Positions 10,801 to 22,900 of a stretch of 64,000 bases of DNA are shown here, piece after piece (position 1 is the stretch's first letter; the number at the start of each line of letters is the position of its first letter). The notes under the pieces are model-generated. The model worked only from the letters and a program-made list of their open reading frames with translations. It did no database searches and was not told where the DNA came from. The stretch comes from Aplysia californica (Eukaryota; Mollusca; Gastropoda; Aplysiida; Aplysiidae): contig NW_004797913.1 of assembly GCF_000002075.1 (NCBI RefSeq), positions 308,178 through 372,177 of the forward strand, written 5' to 3'. The position numbers were made by a program, and so were the translations under genes.

Positions 10801-13800
10801 TTTTTTTCTTTCTTTCTTACAGCTTCTTCTGTTTTAGAACTGAATGAGAAGAAGAGTCGTGTGCGTGTTACTCAGACAAGGAAGACCTTGACCCTGCGGG
10901 GTTTGCCCCCTCGAGCCACCGAGGATGTAAGTAAATCCTGCCACAAGTTGCATGGTACCGGGTAAAAATAGTGTGTGACTCTCTATGCCTTCATGGAATG
11001 ACCACCGCCAAGTTTTCCTGTTCCTTTAACCCTATCCGTACGCCCTGGGGTTATTTTGTACCCCCGGCGTTGTATTCTTCACATTTTAGAATACTTCTAG
11101 TAGGAAGATCTCTTTGAAACTTTCAGTATTTCTCAAAAAGTCATTTTGACAGACTGCAATGCAAAGCGCACGGATTGGATTTATGAGTAAATTTCCTTTT
11201 TGGAAAGTGGTGGCACAGAGTTCCACACGGCGTATGGATACGATAGTAAAACATGACGTACGGATAGGGTTAAGACATAGCTTCAACCCTGCTCTGTGAC
11301 CTCAGATCCATGTACAAGGTCTAGCTTGTTCAAAATGGGATTGGGGGGGTAGATTTTATAATTTAAAGAAAAACATTTTTTTTGGTTATTGTTTGTTTTT
11401 AGGCCTTAGAGCTAGTTGTATTTAGAAATTGTTTGATATGAAGATAAATTGAGTTTTGGCCATAAGCACTGAATTGTTGGTTTTAAAAGTTGTCCAACAA
11501 AAATGTGTATTTTAGATGATGTCAAACTATGTAAAGTTTTGTATAAAAAAGACTGTTAAGGCTGGTTTATAACTTACCAGTCGACACTAATCAGCTATTG
11601 CATACCTGAAACGCAAGTAGGTCTGTTTTTGCGAAATAGTTACTTAAATGTCTTGTTATGGAATGAGTTAATTTACTATCTTGTTGGTAAATGATTTACT
11701 TGAGTATCTTGTTGATAAATGGATTACCTAACTGTCTTCATCTTTTCCCTTTTTTTTTTCAGGATGTGAAGAGTGTTCTCAGGGACAATGACTGTCCAGT
11801 GGCCATGCATATTGAAAACATCATGGTTCAGAATAATGTTTCGAACTGGTATGTCAGCTTTGAGAATGAGGCCCACTGTCTTGATGCGTTTTTCAAACTG
11901 CATGGATCTAAGGCCCAGCTGAATGGTTACACCATTGGGGTAAGTTACTTAGAACTGTGCTCCTTTTTCTTATTTATAGGTTGTTTTTGATGCCTGGTAG
12001 CATGTTCTGAGAAACTTGGGTTTTAGTACGATTATTTAGTTGGAAGTTGTTAGGGGACTAGTCTTGATAAAAGAAAGTATGTGAGTGGTTGGCGGGTGCT
12101 CTGGTGTGGTTTGCTCCTTCTTTCCTATAAAAAATCTGTCTTCTTTTTTTGTGTGTTTGTTATTCTCTTGTAACGTTTCTAATCTTTGGAACTTGTATTA
12201 CCTTATTGTGTTGCATGTGCCGTAAAACTCTTACTAAAAACTAAACTAAAAAGAAAGTATGAGACATATGGTTCCATAAGTTTTGAGTCCGTGCAAGTGC
12301 ATTTTCATGGAGTCTGCAAAATTCAATATTTTTGTTTATAGCCAGTTGTTACCTTTACAACAAACGAATAAACAATACTGAGTACTCTTTCCCAGCACTA
12401 AGTGAGATATTGTGTGGACATATTTTTTCGTAAGCTCTTTTCAGCTTAGTCTTGTACGTTACTGTATTGTAACATTATGTGTTGGTCAACAGACACCCCC
12501 GGGGTGGTGCTACTGACGGAAGTGTCTTTAGGCTATTCCCAAAGAGGGGGCATTAACATCTCGAGTTCTTATGCACAGTAGAATTATAATTGTAAATGGG
12601 CTGATTCATCAATATCATGTCATAACTGTGCCTGAACTGCAACAGGGAACTGCTGCTTTTTCTTTCCTAATCCTTACTATCGTCCATTTCCTCTACTTTT
12701 GTATGTTTGTCACCCTCTTGTGAGCGGCTATTTCCGTGGTGCCTTGATTGTCGAAGCAGACTTTGTGCTGTTGAAGCTAGAGAGGTGAGTAGAGTAAGCC
12801 TGATTCCCTGTAAGGGCTTCTCTGTTGAAATCCACCCCTTGACGCTTGTCTTATGCAGTTGCGAGCGCCATAAAACCTCTATTAAAACAAACAGAACATA
12901 TTTCTTCGTAAGCTCTCCTCAGCTTAGTCTTGTATGTAACTGTATTGTTACATTGTGTTTTGGTTTTTTCCCCCGACAGTGCTGCATCAAGTCATCGGGC
13001 ACCCATGCTGCCTCGGGCTACTTCCCGTCCCAGGAGGAGACGCAGCAGCGCAAGATTGCCCACGCCCAGCAGGGAGCAGCGGCCGGAGCCCCGCCGACCC
13101 CCATCAGCCCTCAGACCCAGAGCCAGGCTGCCCTGATACAACACCAGTACGGGGCCATGCCCATCCACCACCCGTCCTTCATGCAGGCTGGACACCAAAG
13201 TCTCTATTACCCTCAGGTGAGCATACAATCAGCTCAACACTTAGTTTTATTTTTAGTTGTTTTTTTTCTCCTAAAAAATCTGTTTGAAGAAACTTTTGGT
13301 TTTTTTGGGGAAAGGGATTACTCTTAAACACTTTGCCGTCATATTTTGGGGAAAGTCCAAAGAAACTGGGTGGTTAACATCGCTGATTGAGGTGGCAAAG
13401 TGTTAATGTTTGTCGATAGTGTTGGATGGGGTTGAAATGTTTTTGTGGGGTTCTTCTTGAGAAAGTTGCAGAGACGTTGAACTGTTTGAAAACAGCATTC
13501 GACCGTCTGGGGGAATATGATTATGTGCACAAATTCTACTCAGTAAACCATGTTAGCTAAAACTTTGTAATGTTATATTCTTTCATAAAAATGTAGAGCT
13601 TCTGTTCAGTGTTTTTCTGTGTTCTGCTAATGCTGTGACTTTCCCCTTTTCCTTCCCGCTCTCCTTTGTGGCCTCTTCGCGCCATCATGTGTTTGTGGTA
13701 GATCTCCTTTGTGGCCTCTTTGCGACATCATGTGTTTGTGGTAAGATCTCCTTTGTGTCCTCTTCGCACCATCATGTTTGTGGTAGATCTCCTGTAAGTC

Positions 13801-13988
13801 CTCATGGACCACCCTTGTTTCACCCACCACCGACATTGTGTCCTCATGGACCACCCTTGTTTCACCCACAACCTACATTGTGTCCTCATGGACCACCCTT
13901 GCTTCACCCACAACCTACATTGTGTCCTCATGGACCACCCTTGTTTCACCCCAACCTACATTGTGTCTTCATGGACTGCCCTAGTTTC

Positions 13989-14057
<69 letters not shown>

Positions 14058-16886
14058 CATTCTTGATCTGCCTCATGTTTTCCTCGACCTCCTTCATGTC
14101 CTGTTGCCATGTCAACATCCCTCTTGTTGTAACCTTTGATCTGTCTTGTTTATTTATGTCAATCATAACAACAAGATGTGTACCTCAGAGCTGAGGGTCT
14201 TTTGACACTGGCTTTGTTTGGTTTTATTACCTCCTGGGGGAATTTGAAAATAAACCCAAAAACCCGACAACCCAAAAACATGTATATTGTGACAGAGAGA
14301 AGAAGCAAACCAGACGGAACATCTTGGTGTTGTGACCTCTTGAATTTCATATTCCCAATTATGGCTTTTTTTTTTCTTCTACTGCCAGTACATAGGTACT
14401 GATCTGTTTTTTCGACAGGGAGCTCACCCCCAAAGCATGTACATGAACCCCTACGTGCCCCAAATGATCACCCAGGGCTGGCCAGGGGCTGCAGGACTCG
14501 ACCCCGGGCTTGTGAGTATTGAGGCCATCTGTTTGGCCTACAGGCAGAGAAGGGCGGCAAGCCAGCAGGTAGCTTTGACGGAGAGCCCCTTTCCGTTCTG
14601 GGCCCCCCCACATCCCCTGTATCATTTTTTCCTTCCCCTTTCGGTTTTCATTGCCAGTTGTATCCTGGTTTGGATTTTTCTGTTAACAGATTTGTTTTGT
14701 ATCTTCCTATTTTACTGTTTGAGTTGGGTTTGTTTAGATGACTATACCAGCAAGCTTTTTTCTTTTTTCAAAGTCTTTGTTGCCAGTTGAATCTGCAAGT
14801 CTGATAGTTTCTTTTAGGAAGTGCTTTCGTGCGAAATTTCTCCAAAGTGCAGGTTTTTCATTTGCACTTTGTAGCTGTTTTTTTTTTAGCCCATTTTTTT
14901 ATTTCTAAAAGAAGCTTATGAAGTTCTCTCCTCTAGTAGAAGTAGACAGTATAGCTTTCTGGCAAAAGTTCTTTCAGTTTGGTCAATGGTTGTCCCTGTA
15001 AATAAGTCCAGGCTTTTCCCCCGTCTTGATTGATCTTTGATGACACTCACTGGTTTGTCTCTAACTGGCTTTGCCTGAGGGGTGAGGGGAGGGGGGGCCC
15101 AAGGGGTGTGGCGTGCGCATGGTGTGCTGCTACTATTACGTGCCTCCGCGTGCTCCTGTGTGCTGAAACCTGCCTGTGCTCTTATCTTCTGTTGTTTATG
15201 ATGACAAACTCCCATTTCCTTACCAGTTGAAAAGGCTGTTTATTTATTTATTGTTGAAAAAGAGAAATCAACTAAAGGACAAAACAAAATATCTTTAAAG
15301 ATTTTGCTTCTATTAGATTCTACAGGGTCAAAGAAATGTTTATATTGTTTTCATTTTATCATAAATGGCTACCTGGGATCACAAGATCACAATTGCTTCT
15401 ATTTACTTGTGTGTTTGAGAAAGTAGTGGACTGGTTTTCAGGAGCTTTTCCAACCAGAAGTAAGTCTTAGATACTGCAATTGGTTAGGTCTGATTGTTTT
15501 TAATCATGTCACATCTCATGTTTTCCCTGCATAGTTTCTTTGACACTGTATGGAATTGAACTGAAAGTAATATCAAGTATACAAGACAGAATCCAAAGCC
15601 ATCTCTTAAGGGTTGCAAGACGAGACAAGACATCCACAAGTCAAATTTTTCTAAAGATCTTTGAATTACCATTCTGTTAAACGGCTGTGAAAGATTTGTT
15701 TAAAACAAAGTCCTTTTAATTTTTTCGTTTCTTTGATTTTGCATTGTTAGATTTTGTTTTTGTTTTTGGATGCTTCGTTATGCTCAATTCTTCTTATATA
15801 ATATTGCACCTTTGGAAGGTGATCAAGTGAGAATAAACTTGTGAATTTTGTCAGTTAAAAGCTGAAAGAGCAAAGGTGAATGGTTGAGGGGGGTCACTTC
15901 AAGTTTTTTAAAATCATTTTGTACACTGCCTACTGAGGAAACGGTGAAGTTTTGTAATGTTTCCCTGAGATTTCTTGTCTAACATGCATGGCAACACACC
16001 CTGCCTGCATGACTACTTCTGTATTTAACAATGTTCTTTTGGTTTTGGTGCTAGGCCCAGGTTTTAGATCCATATGGATGATATTTTTTTGAAGGCTCGT
16101 GAAAAATGATCTTAGATGTACTTTAGTTCTGCTTGGTTGAATCTGCCGTTAGTTATTTTAGCTGACACGTACAATTTGATGCATATATATGTCAAGGCCA
16201 ATCAGCATGCACTGAAGTTTCGGACATTTAAATTTTATGGACAGCTGAGTGTACCAACATAAACATTGTACATTGTAAATAGCAGTAAAGGAGTGGTTGT
16301 GGAACTTTGAGGTGGTTAGAGGCCTGTCAAGATCTTTTACTCTTATAGCCTTATTCGAAGCATCAACTTTTTTTCTTCAAAAATACATTTGTAAAAAAAG
16401 AGATTTTAATTATTAAAGTAACTGGTAACTGATGGTTTACGTAAAAGAAGTCGGAACTTTTCTTCCGTAGCATTAATCGTGGGAATCGGTTCGGGAAGCG
16501 AGTTTTCGCCCAGCTCTACACTCGAGGGGGATTATCTGGGCAAGCATGGTCTTAATTTTTGTCTACATTTCACAACCCAACATTTGATTGAGAGGATGCA
16601 AGACTTTCACCCTCTTGGAATGGTGTTGGTCCAGATTAAAGGGTCACAATGTGAGGATTTTTAAGTCCTAAATTTATGGGGGGAAAAGATAAAAGTTTCC
16701 CTAATAAAGATTTTGTCATTTACTTCAAAGCATTCTATTTAGCGCTTTCACCATTTTTTATGCTGAGGAAGTTTCTCTTAAAAATTATGACTAGTATGCT
16801 TCGGTATGTTGAGCTTGCTGTTTTACTGAAGAGTTTACTTGGAACTCTCCAAGCATCACTAACAAATAGTCTATGGTGTGGGGGAG

Positions 16887-16917
<31 letters not shown>

Positions 16918-19900
16918 TATATGATTTCACTATACAGTAGTCTACACCTGAGATCCCACTGCTGACCATCTGGGTTTGCTTTAGATCCCGCCATTTCAAG
17001 AAAATGGAATTTTTACGACATAAAAGTCACCTCTAAGATCCCACACAGAAGGTCTACATTTGTGTAAGATTCAGCTTTTTGGATCAACCAAGCATCGAAA
17101 TTTAATTTGTGATTATTGATCTGCCCGGTTCATCACAGATCATCCACTCTCATGAATGTGATCACATCTCCATTGCGTGGGTACAATGTTTGCTCTTGAC
17201 AGGATCATGCAGACGTGTTAACTCGTCAATATGTTTGTTTTCCCCTAACATCACACTCGCATTTGAGCCTTCTGCCTGAACTGACATCTCAAGCTAGGTG
17301 GGCAGGGCCTGCAAGGCTGCGACAGATAGTCACATTGAATTGTGAACTCATCTGTACTTTGCAGTCACATTGAACTGTGACCTTGAGAAAAAACTCTATG
17401 GCAGTCTTTCAGAGTTGAAACGAACTACACAGTTTGTACGCGACATCGGACTGACTGTCTAGCTGCTGCCATCGAGAACGAAGAAGAAGAAGAACTGTGA
17501 ACTCATCTGTACTTTTCCTAGTCACATTGAATAATTGTGAACTCATCTGTACTTTGCAGTCACATTGAGCTGTGAACTCATCTGTACTTTCCAGTCACAT
17601 TGAGCTGTGAACTCATCTGTACTTTGCAGTCACATTGAGCTGTGAACTCATCTGTACTTTGCAGTCACATTGAGCTGTGAACTCATCTGTACTTTCCAGT
17701 CACATTGAGCTGTGAACTCATCTGTACTTTCCAGTCACATTGAGCTGTGAACTCATCTGTACTTTCCAGTCACATTGAATTGTGAACTCAACTGTACTTT
17801 CCCTAACCATCGCTGTTGTTTCTCATCTCATCCCCCGAATTTGCTAGACACTGGATTTTAATTGGTGCTGTCACAGTACAATAATGTATTTTGACGGGAG
17901 CGCGGAACTCTGTCAGAGATGGTAAGCTGTAAATTTTGGACTGGTTAACAGGAGCAGTGATCCTTGAGGACCATTTTCTATGTTTGTTGCCCGAGATGAA
18001 ATCTAAGTACACACATAAGCTAGGCATAGAAAAATCTCTTGATACGCAATTTTATTTTGGCATAGCTACAGTGGTTGCTATGGAAACAGTTGCCATCTTG
18101 AAAATAAACAATGAAATTCAAATTCATAAGGCTTTCTTATTTATTGACCAGATATGGTGAGGGTATACCTGAACGAGACCCTGTCAGCGTAACAGCGAGT
18201 TTTTTTCAATAAGTGAGGGCCTGACCATGATTCACAATGGATCCTTCCCCTGATGAATCAGCTGAGATCCTGCGTTTTCCTTTCTCTCTAGCATTGGGAT
18301 CTAAGGCAGAGACTACTGTATTATGTTGGAAAATGCCGGAGAACAAGCTAACCAATAGCGGTCATTTGTTGAGATGAGTTGAAGTGTTTTGTCATGTAAA
18401 GAAAATGAGATAAACCAACTGAAAAAGGGACTTAAATTACAACGGACTAAATTGGCTGTGACGCCTCTTTATGAAACTTACGGTTAAAAGTAATCGGCCG
18501 TGGACTCAAGGAAGGTATAAGAACGAAGTTTGCCATTGTGGACTACTAATGCCTTTTCTGTTCAATGCGTTGATGGATTCATAACTTGTTCACAAGATTG
18601 TTTATGAAAGTAAGCTCACCTGTATCTGTCCTTTCTGCGATGCAGATTATGCAGAACAATGGTCTTCAGCCCCAGCACATCCGCACGCCGATGGCTCGGC
18701 CGCACCTGGTGCAGAGTGGAAATGCCCAGCATCGATTTGCCAAGTAAGTGACACTTCACACCTTCGGTCTCCATTATGGTTTACATTATAGTTCAAGCAG
18801 TTCTCTTTGACTGTGCGAAAAGTTGGAGGGCCCCTTAAGTAGTTCCTACTGCTTTTTTGAAAAGCCCTTTTTTTGTTTCTGTCCATCTTAACTTTTCCCT
18901 AACAATTATAAAGGATTATTATGTTGATTTTAAGTCTATTTACTCAAAACTCCTTGGGTATCAACTCAATGCATTTCTCCACCAGTATCGTTTATGATAA
19001 CCCTCACTCATGCTCACATGCTGAGTTTCTTGAGTTTGTTTTTTTAATTGCTGATGTACCTCATGTTGTCAGATGCTCCTTTTTTAAGAGTGTAATGTGC
19101 ACCAATGATGCCGTATCTTTCATTTCTTTTTAAAATACACCAGTTTTGAGTGCCTGAAGTGTATTTCAGGGGTTGTAGCTAATAGTGCTTACTTGATCTG
19201 CCATAAGATAACGAGTCAGGTTTTTTTTATTCATAATTACTTTATTGATGTACATGTACACAACAACCTGTTACAGTTATTTTGTTTGTATTGGTGATGA
19301 TGGTTTTCTGTGCAGCTGCAGAAATTCATGATTGTTTCTGTTCTATCTTTCTTGTTTTTTACCAATATTGAACGACGATTAATAAATTATTTAACCATTT
19401 TTAAACTCAAACTCTCAACGTCGACAGTGCCGGGATTTATTTTCATCATTTTCCTGATTTGTTCCCAGGCCTCCAAGATCCAACAGACAAAGTAACCTGG
19501 AGCGCAGTGCGTCGGAGCGCCCGAGTGACCGGCCCTCCCAGGTGACTGTGTCGGGAAGCCAGGCCCGGTCGAGTCCCCGCAATGCGGACGGCAATGGCGG
19601 TGCCCTGGTGCCGCAGGGAGCATATGTGCCGCGACGTCACGACGAGGTGACGGCCGTCATGCCCCAGCCCCCGGCCACCCAGCACCAGTACATCACCCCG
19701 CTGGTAACCCAGCCTCAGCAGCAGCAGCAGCATGCGTCGAACAGCGGCGCTGTGGTGGCCCCGAACCCCGCAGTGATGGATCCGGCTGCAGCCGCCACGG
19801 GCCAGCACTTCCAGCCCCAGCAGCAGCATCACCAGCAGCCGCTGATGGTGCAGACGGGACTGGGCGGCAACACCACAGGCACCGTGCCTCCCCAGACGAA

Positions 19901-22900
19901 CAACCCGCCCCCGATGGGACACCACCAGAGCCACCACCCTCATCACCATCATCACCAGCCCCCACCACCACTGCCTCACCACCATCACCAGCAACAGCAA
20001 CAACAACAACAGCACCATAGTCACCATCACCACCCGCCGCCGCCCCATCATCACCAGCAGCAGCAGCAACCTTCCCAGCCAGGGGCCCCCCACCACCCTC
20101 ACCCGCACCACCATCACCACCACCAGCCCCCGCCCCCCCACCACCAGCACGTGTCGGTGAACCAGCACCACACACAGCAGCCCCCGCCCCAGCCGCCCCC
20201 ACACCACCCACACCAACAGACAGGCCAGGGGGCGGGCCACCACCCCCACCACCAGCATGGACTTATGCCACCTCACCATCATCATAACCATCAGTTGCCC
20301 CCGCCCCCACCGGGCCCTCAGCATCAGCAGCAGCATCACCACCACCCACAACACCAGAACGCCCCCCAGGGTGGGAGGAATGACAGGTAGGTGCTTGTAT
20401 TTCTTGTCTGCTTGTTGCTGTTTTGAATTCAACTGTACTTTGAATGCTTCAAATGTACAGACATGCATTTTGATACTGTTGATTGGAAAGATCATTGCTT
20501 TTATAAAGGAAGTTGGTCAAGAGGGGAAAAAAATAAATTTGCAAAACATGTATACATGATACTTTGTTTTAAATTGTCAGCAACTTTAAGAATTTTAAAT
20601 TGTTTTAACTGGTGGATTTTAATGTCTGTTTTTGATAAGTGATGTCTTTTTAATTGCTGTCTGCAAAGGCCCATGCCAAGAAACAAAATCCTTCTGTTGT
20701 GCTTGCATGATTGAATGTGTGGGTAGCACTGTGAGAAGTATGCTATCAGTTTTCATGGGGCTTGTATGTAACGTGGAGATATGCAGTTCTTATAGTATAC
20801 AAATGTATTATAGTAATTTAATTATAATAGGTATGTGTAAGAGGTTTGTGATGTGTGAAAACCCTCTTAGTGGAAACTTATGAAAGAGAAGTAGACTTTT
20901 GACTGTCCAGTTTTAGAACATTATTGTTAAGTATTGGTGGTTCTTTCCTCCCACATATATTGCTGTCATGAAATGCTTTTACCTGTATGATCTATTTCAG
21001 CTCAATTTCTCACCATAGCCTAAACTGCGTAGCTGATTATGTGCAGTTTTACTTCTGTCTTTCTCTGATTTGTGACAATTTCATTAGAACATAATTTTTC
21101 ACAAAAGAAAATTTGAACTTGTTTGTTTTGATGGACTAAAAAAATGTTTGTTATGATGTTGTGGTATTCTGAAGTGTACATGGCTCCCTCTGTTGCCCTT
21201 GTGGTATACTGGTAACTGTGCTAGGTAATAACACTGCCAGAGATTTAATTAGCTTTTTATAATGCCGTTTATTAGTTTGGAGACTTTTTAAGCTCATTAC
21301 ACATGAGGTTTTCCTTGTGATAAGATTTGAATTTTTTCTGTTTACTTCCTTTCAGAAGACCGAGACGCAAGAGAGAGGACAATCCCAGGAGCAGTGTAAG
21401 TTTCTTCTTGTTTCTCTGTTCTCATCATTGTTAGTTTTTACTGGATTGGAAGAATGTTGTATGTATGGATATCACAAAGTTAGTATTAACTCCTTATCTC
21501 CGGCAAGCTGCTCCCAGCAGCTCGCGGTCGGAACTGCTGTGCCGGTAAGCCACTGAAGCGGCTTGGGCACATTCTTTTACAACGACTTCGACATCAAATT
21601 ACTTTTCCGCAATTGCCGAAAACAGATCTCTTTTACCAGAAGTTAGACGATGAACTATCAAAAAGGTTTGCTTGTTTCGATTTAATGACCCATTTAATTA
21701 CCTTTTTGTCATTTTTAGATTTAGCACCAAAAAAGGGCCCGGTAGCGGGTTTACCCCCCTAGGAGATAAAGAGTTAAGCACTTATCACTATGTGTCGTTG
21801 GACATCGTACCTCTTTGCTGCCAGCTCCCAGTACTAATGTCATGCTTTTATTGTTCTCAATAACGCCATATAAATCTTATCTGAAATCAAAATTCAAAAT
21901 GATCATCCCTGAGATTAGATGCAATAATGTTGTAAATCTCAGGGAGCTTCTGGAGTTTTGGCTTTTGGTGTTCTTTGTGGGTTTGCTATGTTAGACCATG
22001 TACTTTCAAGTAAAATAAAATAAAAAAATTAACATCAGTATGCTGAAGTTGAATCAAATAATCAAAATCCCCCATTCTGTCTAAATAAAATTACTGTAAT
22101 TTTTTTGTGTGGCTGGCTCTGCCAAGGATTTGTTAGGTCACCTATAAATTGTCACATTGTGTAGAACAGTTGCCGGTGGTATCAGATATAAGTGACCATA
22201 TCACCCATCTCTGAAGGGAATAATACTAGTTGCCTGCTAAAGACTGAATTGTTTGTAAAATGTGTTCTTTTTGCTACAAATGCATTGACAGTCTGGCACC
22301 AGTATATTGGACCAAAAGCCTGAAAACTTGTATAGCACCAATTATTGGGTTTAAATCATCACAGTGTAAGGCAGTCTTTGTAAAGCCATCTATGTTAACA
22401 ATGTTTCTTTTCCTCTTACAGCGACAGAATGAAAGGAATCAGTCCAACAGAGCCAACTTCAGTTCTCAGGTTCCCCCTGTTGCTGACAACTTCACCATGG
22501 AGGCCAACTCATTTCCCCCCCTGCCTGGAGTTACGGTAAGTGTTACTGCTCAGTCAGTTCTTTTGTTCAGATGTACGGCCCATTTTTATTGAGGAATACC
22601 ACCCGAACAGTGGGTTTTCATTGTCACACTCGCATATATTCCTGTAAAAGCCCTTGTGATGGTGTTCAGGTTTTTCTTGTTTATTTGCTTTGCTTATTTT
22701 ATCAAAACCTCATTTTTTTTTCTTTGACATAGATCTCCCTTTCCCTTCACTGACTAACCATATGAATTTTCAAAAGTGTTGTCATCTGATATTTAGTTGC
22801 CTCCCACCCTCCACTAGCACAGTGCGTTATTTGGTTCGATACTGGATGGTTGTATCGTGTCAATGAAGAGATTTCAAAATGGATTGCTATATCATGTTGT

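Noticed and set aside
13627-14139. Proteins encoded by the intron 10 minisatellites
   Set aside because: Repeats of 42-45 bases and (CA)n give open frames on both strands with no conserved content.
16479-16924. Candidate small ORFs in LARP4 intron 11
   Set aside because: No splice or family support, and the second runs into a poly-G tract.
19446-20495. 349-residue ORF on the - strand opposite LARP4 exon 13
   Set aside because: It arises from CAC/CAG/CCN bias of the His/Gln/Pro exon read backwards as Val/Leu/Met/Gly. It has no start context, no domain, and the + strand is explained by a phased exon.
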